Positions 1 to 5,701 of a DNA stretch of 5,701 nucleotides are shown here, piece by piece. This DNA is from Candidatus Muproteobacteria bacterium (GTDB lineage Bacteria > Pseudomonadota > Gammaproteobacteria > Acidiferrobacterales > Sulfurifustaceae). The notes beneath the pieces are model-generated. The model was given only the letters and a program-made list of their open reading frames with translations. It ran no database searches and had not been told where the DNA came from. Position numbers and translations under genes: made by a program. The DNA lies in the NCBI GenBank assembly GCA_023266455.1, contig JAHFQD010000092.1, forward strand, positions 1 to 5,701, read 5' to 3'. Position 1 is the stretch's first letter, and each line of letters begins with the position of its first letter.

Positions 1-716
1 TGTTGGATTTCGCGGAAGACCCAAGGATTGCCCTGCGCCGCGCGGCCAACCATCAAGCCGTCGGCGCCGGTCTGGCGCAATACCTCGGCGGCTTTTTGCG
101 GCGTGTCGATATCGCCGTTGGCGATGATCGGAATTTTTACCACCGCTTTGATCGCGGCAATGGTGTCGTATTCGGCGTCGCCGGCGAACATGTCGGCGCG
201 TGTGCGACCGTGGATCGACAGCGCTTGAATGCCGCAGTCCTCGGCGATGCGTGCGATGCGCGTTCCGTTTTTGTTGGCGCGGTCCCAACCAGTGCGAATC
301 TTCAACGTCACCGGCGCGTTCGCGCCTTTCACCGTCGCTTCCAGTATCTGCGCCACCAGCGTTTCATGTTTCATCAACGCCGAACCGGCCATGACGTTGC
401 AGACTTTCTTCGCCGGGCAGCCCATGTTGATGTCGATAATTTGCGCGCCGCGTTCGACGTTGATGCGCGCGGCCTCAGCCATGCGCGCAGGATCGGTGCC
501 GACGATTTGCACCGAACGCGGTTCGTCCTCGCCGGTGTGATCGGCGCGACGCAGCGTTTTGGCGCTGCCGTACAACAGCGAGTTCGACGACACCATTTCG
601 GACACGGCCATGCCCACGCCGAGCTTGCGGCATAGCAAACGGAACGGCCGATCCGTAACACCGGCCATCGGCGCGAGCAAAAGATTATTTTTGAGCTTGT
701 AAGGTCCGATTCTCAC
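1..716 (-). CDS. dusB: tRNA-dihydrouridine synthase B, 3' end cut off
   Basis: This is an FMN enzyme that reduces specific uridines in the tRNA D-loop to dihydrouridine using NADPH; it acts in the cytosol. The first 238 codons are visible and the family is about 320-330 residues, so the C-terminal tRNA-binding helical domain is missing. Visible motifs are APMAGVTDRPF near the N-terminus (FMN-binding P16-M17-A18), Q70, GCPAKKV with the catalytic cysteine C100, KIRTGW with K139, HGRTR, ANGD, and GRAAQGNPW with G224-R225. These positions coincide with those I recall for E. coli DusB, which fixes the start at the GTG at 714-716 and gives MRIGPYKL at the N-terminus. A purine-rich AAAGAG stretch lies just upstream. 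A 129-bp spacer separates it from the DUF3426 gene, so it may have its own promoter. In relatives fis follows. The family is certain; DusB rather than DusA/DusC follows from motif spacing and neighbourhood. Confidence 0.96.
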   Translation of the reverse strand, partial: MRIGPYKLKNNLLLAPMAGVTDRPFRLLCRKLGVGMAVSEMVSSNSLLYGSAKTLRRADHTGEDEPRSVQIVGTDPARMAEAARINVERGAQIIDINMGCPAKKVCNVMAGSALMKHETLVAQILEATVKGANAPVTLKIRTGWDRANKNGTRIARIAEDCGIQALSIHGRTRADMFAGDAEYDTIAAIKAVVKIPIIANGDIDTPQKAAEVLRQTGADGLMVGRAAQGNPWVFREIQ

Positions 717-754
717 GCTCGGATCTCTTTGCCTGGAGCAAGGAAAGGGGGCGA

Positions 755-784
755 ATCTTACCCATAAACCTGGAAGCCTGGGAA
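755..784 (-). promoter_or_regulatory. possible sigma70 promoter for dusB
   Basis: On the minus strand, TTCCCA (779-784) and TAAGAT (755-760) are separated by 18 bp. Each matches the consensus -35 and -10 hexamers at 4 of 6 positions. Transcription would begin about 30-40 bases upstream of the dusB GTG. The match is weak, and one this good is expected by chance in a spacer of this size; it is listed because the 129-bp gap is the largest inside the minus-strand gene run after aroQ. The alternative is simple read-through from the DUF3426 gene. Confidence 0.2.
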
Positions 785-791
785 GTACGAA

Positions 792-840
792 TTAGCATGA
801 TCGATATGACGCAAAAAGCGGTCCATGTTTGCCATGCTAA
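792..840. repeat. inverted repeat enclosing a smaller hairpin, DUF3426 gene-dusB spacer
   Basis: TTAGCATG at 792-799 is an exact inverted copy of CATGCTAA at 833-840, with 33 bases between. Inside lies a second imperfect hairpin at 808-823: GACGC and GCGGTC pair around AAAAA with one bulged base. The structure begins 5 bases after the DUF3426 stop codon in the direction of transcription. No run of T follows on the minus strand, so it is not a typical intrinsic terminator. It could be an mRNA 3' end or processing structure, a protein-binding site, or chance. Confidence 0.4.
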
Positions 841-845
841 GAACG

Positions 846-1820
846 TCAGCGAATCGGCGGTGCGATGAACTCTATTTCATAACCAACGGCTTTACCGTCG
901 GGATTGGTTATATCGAGCAGCGCGCCGATAGCGAGATGCGACGCCATGTCGGTCTCGGCGAGCGATGGCTGTTCCAAATATTCACGCGGTGCGAACAGAC
1001 GGCGCGAAAGCATTCGATTCGTACCGTCGGTCAGCGTGATCTGCATTAACGGCAACGGTTGATTTTTACCGGCACGGTTCACCATGGTTGCGCGTAGACG
1101 CAGCGCGTTCGGCGTGCGCGGATGGGGCGTCATGTTGGTGGGCTGTATCAGTTCGATGCTGGTGAGATCGTACGGTGGACGGACATTGCAGCCGATATGG
1201 TGACAGGCGTCGAAGACATACGGTCGCAGCGGCGGATAGCCGGCGAGTTGATCGCGATAGAAAAACGTCGCTTGCGCGACAAAAGTAAAAAACAACAATG
1301 CGCTGCCGCCGATCCACAGCCAGGATGGCGATCCGCGCCGACGTGTTTTGAGCAACCAGGGTGCGAGCAACGCCGGCGGCGATTCCTTTTTTTTCTGTCG
1401 CGCCCGCGGTTTGGTGGACTTCGACGGTTTTTTCTCAATGGGCGGTAACGAAACCTCTTCGATGATCGGTTCCGGCATTGGCGGCATCGAGATTTCCACC
1501 GGCGGTTCCGGCGGCGGCATCCATACCGGCGGTGGGGCCGCCGTTACTTCGATGATAGATGGAATCGAGTCTTCATCGAGGCCGAGTTCTTGACGCACGC
1601 TGCTCGGCGTCGCCTTCGTTTGTTTAGGCTTGGCGCCGCTTTTCTTTTTACTCGAGGATTTTTTTTCCGGCGTGGTGATCGACTGGATGTCGAAATAAAG
1701 ATACCGGTCGGCGTTGAAAACGTTATCGCAATGCCCGCAACGCACCGTGCCCTGGTGCGCGCTGAGTTGCTCCATGGTGACGCGGAATACGGTCTGACAT
1801 TTTGGGCACTGCGTGTACAT
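846..1820 (-). CDS. zinc-ribbon and DUF3426 domain membrane protein
   Basis: A 324-residue protein of unknown function, typical of beta- and gammaproteobacteria. The N-terminus is a zinc ribbon of the MJ0042 type, with C5-P-K-C8 and C28-G-H-C31. Residues about 45-165 form a low-complexity linker that is Lys/Ser-rich (53-69), Pro-rich (96-127, with repeated PPP and PMP) and again Lys/Arg-rich (130-145). One membrane helix spans about 166-188. It is preceded by R160-R162, which predicts a cytosolic zinc ribbon and an outer-side C-terminal DUF3426 domain (about 195-324). That domain holds C206 and C211, which could form a disulfide. The start at 1820 puts the ribbon at the very N-terminus, as in the family; no strong ribosome binding site is visible. 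The gap to prmA is 14 bp, so translational coupling is likely. Two A8 runs in the linker codons (1387-1394 and 1659-1666) are potential slippage sites. Family assignment is firm; the biological role is unknown. Confidence 0.93.
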   Translation of the reverse strand: MYTQCPKCQTVFRVTMEQLSAHQGTVRCGHCDNVFNADRYLYFDIQSITTPEKKSSSKKKSGAKPKQTKATPSSVRQELGLDEDSIPSIIEVTAAPPPVWMPPPEPPVEISMPPMPEPIIEEVSLPPIEKKPSKSTKPRARQKKKESPPALLAPWLLKTRRRGSPSWLWIGGSALLFFTFVAQATFFYRDQLAGYPPLRPYVFDACHHIGCNVRPPYDLTSIELIQPTNMTPHPRTPNALRLRATMVNRAGKNQPLPLMQITLTDGTNRMLSRRLFAPREYLEQPSLAETDMASHLAIGALLDITNPDGKAVGYEIEFIAPPIR

Positions 1821-1834
1821 GACATACCATCGTG

Positions 1835-2713
1835 TTATGAACGTCCGCCCGCCAGCGCGATCCAGCCGCCGCGTTCGTAAATCGTCAAGTTGAACGGCGG
1901 CATGTAATGCGGCTGCACCATGTCTGCTTGCTCGGTCAGCAGACCGGAAAGCGCGAGTTCGCTGACGGCTTTAGTGTGTGCGATCAACGTCGGCGCCAAC
2001 TCGGCCAACGCTCTGGCCAGGATGTTAGCCACCACGATATCGGCGCGCAAATCGACGGGCAGCGCGCCCGGCAACGTGACGTGCAGCCGATCGCCGACGC
2101 CGTTTAATTCGGCGTTCTCCCAGGTAACAGCTAACGCCTGTTCGTCGATGTCTACGGCATAGGCTTCGCGCGCACCGAGTTTAAGCGCGGCGATGGCGAG
2201 AATGCCTGAACCGCAACCGTAGTCGAGGATAATTTTATTCTGCAGCGACCGTTGCGCGAGCCATTCCAAGCAAAGCGCTGTGGTCGGATGATCACCGGTG
2301 CCGAAGGCCATACCCGGGTCCAAAACGACGTTCACCGCGTTACGATCCGGCGGTTCGCGCCAACTGGGGCAGATCCATAAATTGCCGCCCATGTGCACCG
2401 GCTTGTAATGTTGCTTCCAGCTTTCGGCCCAATCCTGATCTTTAACCAGCTCGACTTGATAAGGCAGCGGCTTATCGATGCCGAGCGTCTCTTGTACGAA
2501 GCGATTGGTGGCGGCGAGATCGGCGTTCTCCGGCAGCAAGGCGGTGAGCCGCACTTTCGACCACAGCGTCGGTTGTTCCCATTGGGTTTCGATGAGAATC
2601 TCGCCGGCGTCGTCCTGCATCGCAATCGAGATCGCCCCCGCTTCTTGCAGTGTTTCGGCGACGAGCTCCGCCTGTTCCGCGGCGACGTTGAATGTCAGTT
2701 GCTGCCAGGCCAT
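1835..2713 (-). CDS. prmA: ribosomal protein L11 methyltransferase
   Basis: Cytosolic SAM-dependent enzyme that methylates lysine side chains and the N-terminal amine of ribosomal protein L11. At 292 residues it matches the usual length (about 293 in E. coli). An N-terminal L11-recognition domain (about 1-90) precedes a Rossmann methyltransferase domain. Diagnostic motifs are LDPGMAFGTGDHPTT (131-145), the SAM-binding LDYGCGSGIL (163-172), AVDID (186-190, acidic residue for the SAM ribose), and VVANILA (227-233), which is the NILA-type motif IV. The start ATG at 2713 gives MAWQQL, the usual family beginning. No clear Shine-Dalgarno sequence precedes it; instead the 48-bp gap after accC contains two small hairpins. 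It sits between accC and the DUF3426 gene, the common gammaproteobacterial arrangement. No missing residue or frame disruption is seen. Confidence 0.97.
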   Translation of the reverse strand: MAWQQLTFNVAAEQAELVAETLQEAGAISIAMQDDAGEILIETQWEQPTLWSKVRLTALLPENADLAATNRFVQETLGIDKPLPYQVELVKDQDWAESWKQHYKPVHMGGNLWICPSWREPPDRNAVNVVLDPGMAFGTGDHPTTALCLEWLAQRSLQNKIILDYGCGSGILAIAALKLGAREAYAVDIDEQALAVTWENAELNGVGDRLHVTLPGALPVDLRADIVVANILARALAELAPTLIAHTKAVSELALSGLLTEQADMVQPHYMPPFNLTIYERGGWIALAGGRS

Positions 2714-2714
2714 A

Positions 2715-2750
2715 GTCGGTATTCGACATCGGCGGCGAATGGGATCGCCG
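2715..2750 (-). other. two adjacent hairpins in the accC-prmA gap
   Basis: On the minus strand CGGCGA and TCGCCG pair around a 6-base loop (stem 2733-2738 with 2745-2750). A second stem, GTCG with CGAC (2715-2718 with 2724-2727) around a 5-base loop, ends one base before the prmA ATG. No T-run follows, so this is not an intrinsic terminator. Because no Shine-Dalgarno sequence is visible, the structure could tune prmA translation or set an mRNA processing point between accC and prmA. The pairing is read directly; the role is inference. Confidence 0.35.
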
Positions 2751-2761
2751 TCGTGTCGTTG

Positions 2762-4102
2762 TTATAACCCCAGTTTCTTTTCTAAATAATGAATATTCAC
2801 GCCGCCCTTCTCGAACGCGGCATCTTCCATGATGTCCCGATGCAACGGAATGTTGGTTTTGATGCCGTCGACCAGCATCTCCGACAACGCCACGCGCATA
2901 CGCGCCATCGCGACCTGCCGGTTTTCGCCGTACGCGATGAGCTTGGCGATCATCGAGTCATAGTAAGGCGGCACGTAATAGTTGGCGTACACATGCGAGT
3001 CGACGCGAATGCCCGGACCGCCGGGCGCATGCCAGGAGGTGATGCGCCCCGGCGATGGTGCGAAGGTGCGCGGGTCTTCGGCGTTGATACGACATTCGAT
3101 CGCGTGTCCGCGCCATTCGATATCTTTTTGGCGGAAGCTGAGCTTCTCGCCAGCGGCGATGCGAATCGATTCGCGCACGATGTCGACACCCGTCACCATT
3201 TCCGTCACTGGATGTTCGACTTGGACGCGCGTGTTCATTTCGATGAAATAAAACTCGCCGTCTTGATATAAAAATTCAAACGTCCCCGCGCCACGATACT
3301 CGATTTTTTCGCAGGCCTCGGCGCAACGTTCGCCGATTTTATGTCGCAGTTTTTCCGGCAAGCCCGGCGCCGGGCATTCCTCGACGACTTTTTGATGTCG
3401 GCGCTGCATCGAGCAATCGCGCTCACCGAGATGAATGGCGTTGCCATGCGTATCGGCCAGCACTTGGAATTCGATGTGGCGCGGATTGGGCAGAAATTTT
3501 TCCAGATACACCGTGTCGTTGCCAAACGCCGCTTTGGCTTCGCCGCGCGTGAGCGACACGGCGGTCAGCAACGCCGCTTCGGTATGCACCACGCGCATGC
3601 CGCGCCCGCCGCCACCGGCGGCGGCTTTGATCAGTACGGGATAACCGACTTCCTTGCCGATGCGCAGGATGTCGTTTTCTTCTTTGGGTAGCGGGCCATC
3701 CGAGCCGGGCACGCAAGGGACGCCGGCCTTCTTCATGACCTTGATCGCCGAAATCTTGTCGCCCATCAAACGGATAGTTTCCGCGCGTGGGCCGATGAAA
3801 ACGAAACCGCTCTGTTCCACGCGCTCGGCGAAATCGGCGTTTTCCGAAAGGAAGCCGTATCCAGGGTGAATGGCTTGGGCGTCGGTCACGTCGGCAGCGC
3901 TGATGACCGCCGGAATATTCAGGTAACTGTCCATGGGGCGCGCCGGGCCGATACACACCGATTCGTCGGCAAGTTTGACGTATTTGGTATCGCGGTCAGC
4001 CTCGGAATGCACCGCCACGGTTTTGATGCCGAGGGTGCGGCAGGCGCGTTGGATGCGTAATGCGATCTCGCCACGGTTGGCGATGACGATTTTATCGAAC
4101 AT
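2762..4102 (-). CDS. accC: acetyl-CoA carboxylase, biotin carboxylase subunit
   Basis: ATP-grasp enzyme that carboxylates the biotin on AccB using bicarbonate and ATP, the first half-reaction of acetyl-CoA carboxylase in fatty-acid synthesis. The 446 residues compare with 449 in E. coli. The N-terminal domain opens with [16 protein letters not shown]. The ATP-grasp region carries K116, K159 followed by the glycine-rich [11 protein letters not shown] lid (160-170), E201 in the hinge, K238 in [13 protein letters not shown]276, and E288-M-N-T-R292-V-Q294-V-E296-HP. R338 lies in the C-terminal domain. All these align in number with the E. coli catalytic and nucleotide-binding residues as I recall them. 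The start at 4102 is 12 bp after the accB stop. TAAGG (4113-4117), which includes that stop codon, can serve as the ribosome binding site, so AccB and AccC synthesis is probably coupled. The gene is intact, with no anomaly. Confidence 0.99.
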   Translation of the reverse strand: MFDKIVIANRGEIALRIQRACRTLGIKTVAVHSEADRDTKYVKLADESVCIGPARPMDSYLNIPAVISAADVTDAQAIHPGYGFLSENADFAERVEQSGFVFIGPRAETIRLMGDKISAIKVMKKAGVPCVPGSDGPLPKEENDILRIGKEVGYPVLIKAAAGGGGRGMRVVHTEAALLTAVSLTRGEAKAAFGNDTVYLEKFLPNPRHIEFQVLADTHGNAIHLGERDCSMQRRHQKVVEECPAPGLPEKLRHKIGERCAEACEKIEYRGAGTFEFLYQDGEFYFIEMNTRVQVEHPVTEMVTGVDIVRESIRIAAGEKLSFRQKDIEWRGHAIECRINAEDPRTFAPSPGRITSWHAPGGPGIRVDSHVYANYYVPPYYDSMIAKLIAYGENRQVAMARMRVALSEMLVDGIKTNIPLHRDIMEDAAFEKGGVNIHYLEKKLGL

Positions 4103-4114
4103 GGATAGCGGGCC

Positions 4115-4573
4115 TTACTCGATAATGAACAACGGTTCGCCGAATTCCACTGGCTGACCGTCTTCTTTAAGGATGGCTTTAACAATGCCGGATTTGTCGG
4201 CTTCGATCTCGTTCATCATCTTCATGGCTTCGATGATGCACAACGTATCGCCGATCGACACCGAATCGCCGATTTCGGCGAAGGGCTTCGTGCCCGGACT
4301 AGAGGAGCGATAGAACGTGCCGACCATGGGTGATTTAACTGGATGTCCGACCGGAATCGCCGTCGATTCCGCGCTCGCGCCAATCGGAGCGGTCGCCGGA
4401 TGCGCCGGCGCGTGGTGCATGTGCATCGGCTGCATGTAATGCGTGGCCATGGACGCGGCGGATGAGTTGCCGCGGCTGATGCGGATCGATTCTTCGCCTT
4501 CGCGGATTTCGATCTCGGCCAGACTCGATTCTTCCAACATCTCGATGAGTTTTTTTACTTTACGGATATCCAT
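4115..4573 (-). CDS. accB: acetyl-CoA carboxylase, biotin carboxyl carrier protein
   Basis: Carries the biotin that shuttles the carboxyl group from AccC to the carboxyltransferase (AccA/AccD). The 152 residues compare with 156 in E. coli. The N-terminal segment [13 protein letters not shown] (1-13) to RISRG (32-35) is the part that contacts AccC. A flexible linker (about 36-78) is rich in Ala, Pro, Met and His, including HMHHAPAH at 51-58. The biotinyl domain (79-152) contains the thumb-type insert around [13 protein letters not shown] and the biotinylation site E115-A-M-K118-M. The ATG at 4573 is preferred because it gives the family N-terminus and has AGGGA (4579-4583) five bases upstream; the in-frame GTG at 4618 would add 15 unrelated residues. 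The gene lies 53 bp after aroQ and 12 bp before accC. In E. coli AccB represses its own operon; nothing here shows whether that holds. Confidence 0.98.
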   Translation of the reverse strand: MDIRKVKKLIEMLEESSLAEIEIREGEESIRISRGNSSAASMATHYMQPMHMHHAPAHPATAPIGASAESTAIPVGHPVKSPMVGTFYRSSSPGTKPFAEIGDSVSIGDTLCIIEAMKMMNEIEADKSGIVKAILKEDGQPVEFGEPLFIIE

Positions 4574-4578
4574 AGATG

Positions 4579-4583
4579 TCCCT
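4579..4583 (-). promoter_or_regulatory. ribosome binding site of accB
   Basis: AGGGA on the minus strand lies five bases before the ATG at 4571-4573. It decides the accB start against the longer in-frame GTG at 4618, which has no such sequence at a suitable distance. Confidence 0.75.
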
Positions 4584-4626
4584 GATGATGAATTCTTTGT
4601 TTTCCGTTGAGTGCGCACAGTCGGCC

Positions 4627-5064
4627 TTACTTCAGTCGTTCGATGGCGGCTGCTAAGGCCAATTCGTATCCTTGCGGACCCAAACCGATGACCGCGCCGA
4701 CGGCGATTTCCGTAAAGTACGAATGCTTACGGAACGCTTCGCGCGCGTGCACGTTGGACAGATGTACTTCGATAAAGGGGATTTTGACCGCCGACAGCGC
4801 GTCGCGCAGCGCCACGCTGGTATGCGTGAAGGCTGCCGGATTTAGCAGAATAAATCCGATCTTCTCTTTCATCGCCTGCTGAACCCGATTCACCAACTCG
4901 TGTTCGGCGTTACTTTGGAAAAAACTGATCTGGTGGCCCGCGGCATGAGCCTTCTTGGTGAGATGGGCGTTGATTTCATCCAGCGTCGCCCGACCGTAGT
5001 GTTCCGGCTCGCGAGTGCCGAGCAAATTCAGATTTGGGCCGTTGATAACTAAAATTTCGGCCAT
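4627..5064 (-). CDS. aroQ: type II 3-dehydroquinate dehydratase
   Basis: Converts 3-dehydroquinate to 3-dehydroshikimate, the third step of the shikimate pathway, in the cytosol. Enzymes of this class are dodecamers that work without a Schiff-base lysine. The 145 residues are the normal length. The N-terminal [18 protein letters not shown] motif holds the flexible-loop arginine R18 and catalytic tyrosine Y23. N75 in LLNPAAFTH, the E99/H101 pair in IEVHLSN, and R112 complete the expected active site. The [10 protein letters not shown] segment (51-60) is the substrate-binding variant common in gammaproteobacteria. The ATG at 5064 follows a strong ribosome binding site. It is the first gene of the tight aroQ-accB-accC run, and the 185 bp upstream make it the likely first gene of the operon. 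The gene is intact and unremarkable. Confidence 0.98.
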   Translation of the reverse strand: MAEILVINGPNLNLLGTREPEHYGRATLDEINAHLTKKAHAAGHQISFFQSNAEHELVNRVQQAMKEKIGFILLNPAAFTHTSVALRDALSAVKIPFIEVHLSNVHAREAFRKHSYFTEIAVGAVIGLGPQGYELALAAAIERLK

Positions 5065-5070
5065 GCCAAA

Positions 5071-5077
5071 CTCCCTC
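5071..5077 (-). promoter_or_regulatory. ribosome binding site of aroQ
   Basis: GAGGGAG on the minus strand lies six bases before the aroQ ATG (5062-5064). It is the strongest Shine-Dalgarno match in the window and supports that start. Confidence 0.8.
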
Positions 5078-5114
5078 GCTGTCGCAATATGCCAATTCGA
5101 ACGAAATGAGGCGG

Positions 5115-5143
5115 ATTTAACTCGAACCGGCGGCGTTTGTGTA
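5115..5143 (-). promoter_or_regulatory. possible sigma70 promoter for aroQ-accB-accC
   Basis: On the minus strand, TACACA (5138-5143) and TTAAAT (5115-5120) are 17 bp apart, each matching consensus at 4 of 6 positions. Transcription would start near 5107, leaving a leader of about 40 bases with the aroQ ribosome binding site. It is the best spaced pair I found in this spacer, but the score is modest, and other AT-rich segments (for example around 5191-5210) are possible. Confidence 0.3.
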
Positions 5144-5175
5144 ATGAACTGCCGATATCTTGAGCGGAGGATTGT

Positions 5176-5190
5176 GCCCGCGAGTCGGGC
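5176..5190. other. short GC hairpin in the spacer upstream of aroQ
   Basis: GCCCG (5176-5180) and CGGGC (5186-5190) form a five-base-pair stem with a five-base loop. On the plus strand it is followed by ATTTTGT, a weak terminator-like tail, but no plus-strand gene leads into it. On the minus strand no T-run follows, so it would not end transcription of the thioredoxin gene. Its role is unknown. Confidence 0.35.
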
Positions 5191-5210
5191 ATTTTGTCTA
5201 GCTTAATTTT

Positions 5211-5230
5211 GAAGATCGACGAAGATCGAA
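5211..5230. repeat. 10-bp tandem direct repeat upstream of aroQ
   Basis: GAAGATCGAC (5211-5220) is followed directly by GAAGATCGAA (5221-5230); nine of ten bases match. The ten-base period would put both copies on one face of the helix, as in some repressor sites, but two short copies can also arise by chance or slippage. It lies 20-39 bases after the thioredoxin stop codon and upstream of the candidate aroQ promoter. Confidence 0.45.
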
Positions 5231-5249
5231 CTCATTTTTGCCAAATTGG

Positions 5250-5701
5250 CTAGGTATGTTGCTTCAAAGAGAGATTTTTCTTTACCAAGGGTCCTAAGAG
5301 TTCTTCCAGACTTTCCGGCGAGTAAGGTCCGAGTTTGCGTGCGATGACCTTGCCGTTTTTATCAAATACCACCGTATAAGGAAGGAACCCCTGCGGGTTG
5401 CCGTAACGTTGCATCAGCGTCATGCCGGTTTCATCTGCCAACAATAAGGCGTAGTTGATGCGCATCTCGGCGGCATAGCTCTTCACCGCCGCCGGGTTGT
5501 CGATGGCGACGCCGACGATCTGTACGTGGTCGTTATAGCGTTTCTGCGTTTCTATAAATAAAGGAATCTCGTGGCGGCAGGGTCCGCACCAGGTAGCCCA
5601 GAAATTCAGCACCACTACGCGTCCGCGCCATTCTGACAACCAGTGGCTTTTGCCGTCGAGGTCCGGGAGCGAGAAGTCGACCAGGGAACTGTCAGTGTGT
5701 T
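5250..5701 (-). CDS. TlpA/ResA-like thiol-disulfide oxidoreductase, 5' end cut off
   Basis: The last 149 codons of a thioredoxin-fold protein. It begins inside the typical family start DFSLPDLDGK, continues with LSEWRGRVVVLNFWATWCGPC, then EIPLF. The redox pair is C-G-P-C at visible residues 38-41. GFLPYTVVFDKNGKV near the C-terminus contains the cis-proline next to the active site and the usual strand-turn-strand. This is the AhpC/TSA-Redoxin type found in TlpA, ResA and DsbE, which reduce disulfides in the periplasm, for example in cytochrome c maturation. The missing N-terminus (about 20-40 residues) would show the signal or membrane anchor. A TTG at 5637-5639 is in frame but cannot be the start, because conserved family sequence extends upstream of it to the window edge. 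In relatives a dsbD-type reductase gene is often nearby. There is no clear terminator before aroQ, so read-through is possible. Confidence 0.93.
   Translation of the reverse strand, partial: HTDSSLVDFSLPDLDGKSHWLSEWRGRVVVLNFWATWCGPCRHEIPLFIETQKRYNDHVQIVGVAIDNPAAVKSYAAEMRINYALLLADETGMTLMQRYGNPQGFLPYTVVFDKNGKVIARKLGPYSPESLEELLGPLVKKNLSLKQHT

Noticed and set aside
3..635. A 210-codon open frame on the plus strand
   Set aside because: It is exactly antisense to dusB, whose catalytic and FMN-binding residues are all present. The plus-strand product is Arg/His/Ala-rich with no recognisable domain, as expected from the opposite strand of a GC-rich gene.
2393..2767. A 124-codon plus-strand open frame crossing the accC-prmA gap
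   Set aside because: Nearly all of it is antisense to prmA, the composition is shadow-like, and no promoter or ribosome binding site supports it.
2789..3271. A 160-codon open frame on the plus strand
   Set aside because: It lies antisense to accC and has no ribosome binding site or recognisable motif; it is a shadow of accC codon usage.
3423..3956. A 177-codon minus-strand open frame within accC
   Set aside because: It is in a different frame of the same strand inside an intact accC; the product is Arg/Gly-rich and matches no family.
4115..4618. Longer accB from a GTG at 4618
   Set aside because: The 15 extra residues do not resemble AccB, whereas the ATG at 4573 has an AGGGA ribosome binding site and gives the family N-terminus MDIRKVKKL.
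4611..4618. GTGCGCAC palindrome between aroQ and accB as an operator
   Set aside because: A single 8-bp GC palindrome is expected by chance in this composition and lies inside the operon, away from a likely promoter.
5176..5198. Intrinsic terminator on the plus strand (GC hairpin plus ATTTTGT)
   Set aside because: The stem is only five base pairs, the T-run is interrupted, and no plus-strand gene would use it.
5241..5251. GCCAA/TTGGC inverted repeat at the thioredoxin stop as a terminator
   Set aside because: The loop would be a single base, and the bases following on the minus strand are A rather than T, so it cannot act as a terminator.
5250..5639. Thioredoxin-like gene starting at the TTG at 5639
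   Set aside because: Conserved TlpA-family sequence (DFSLPDLDGK) continues in frame upstream to the window edge, so the TTG is an internal leucine codon.
1..5701. Mobile element, CRISPR array, tRNA/rRNA, defence or biosynthetic novelty
   Set aside because: No transposase, integrase, spaced repeats, RNA-gene sequence or unusual composition was found; the whole window is accounted for by conserved housekeeping genes and short spacers.

Overview
The window is a stretch of core chromosome from a proteobacterium, most likely a gammaproteobacterium. Every gene is on the minus strand, so the biological order runs from the right end to the left end: a TlpA/ResA-like thioredoxin (5' end cut off), aroQ, accB, accC, prmA, a zinc-ribbon/DUF3426 membrane protein, and dusB (3' end cut off). 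The order aroQ-accB-accC-prmA-DUF3426-dusB is, from general knowledge, the one found in Pseudomonas and many other gammaproteobacteria, where fis and purH usually follow dusB. That would put fis just beyond base 1, but this cannot be seen here. The DNA is moderately GC-rich by eye, and all genes share that composition.

Layout: 5250-5701 holds the C-terminal part of a periplasmic-type thiol-disulfide oxidoreductase with a WCGPC motif. A 185-bp spacer (5065-5249) follows, with a possible promoter, a 10-bp tandem repeat and a small GC hairpin. From 5064 down to 846, five genes are packed closely with gaps of 53, 12, 48 and 14 bp (aroQ, accB, accC, prmA, DUF3426 gene) and look like one transcription unit. 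A 128-129 bp spacer (717-845) with an inverted repeat and a weak possible promoter precedes dusB, which starts with GTG at 716 and runs off the left edge.

Functions: AccB and AccC form the biotin carboxylase half of acetyl-CoA carboxylase, the committed step of fatty-acid synthesis. AroQ is the third step of the shikimate pathway. PrmA methylates ribosomal protein L11 and DusB makes dihydrouridine in tRNA, so the cluster joins lipid and aromatic precursor supply with modification of the translation machinery. The DUF3426 protein has no established role; its architecture is a cytosolic zinc ribbon, a long Lys/Pro-rich linker, one membrane helix and a periplasmic domain.

The catalytic residues checked in AccC, AroQ and DusB are all present, and the AccC and DusB numbering agrees with the E. 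coli proteins as I remember them. I see no mobile element, CRISPR array, RNA gene or defence system. The region is ordinary. The observations worth a second look are small: two slippery A8 runs in the DUF3426 gene, paired hairpins in the accC-prmA gap, and unexplained repeats in two intergenic spacers.
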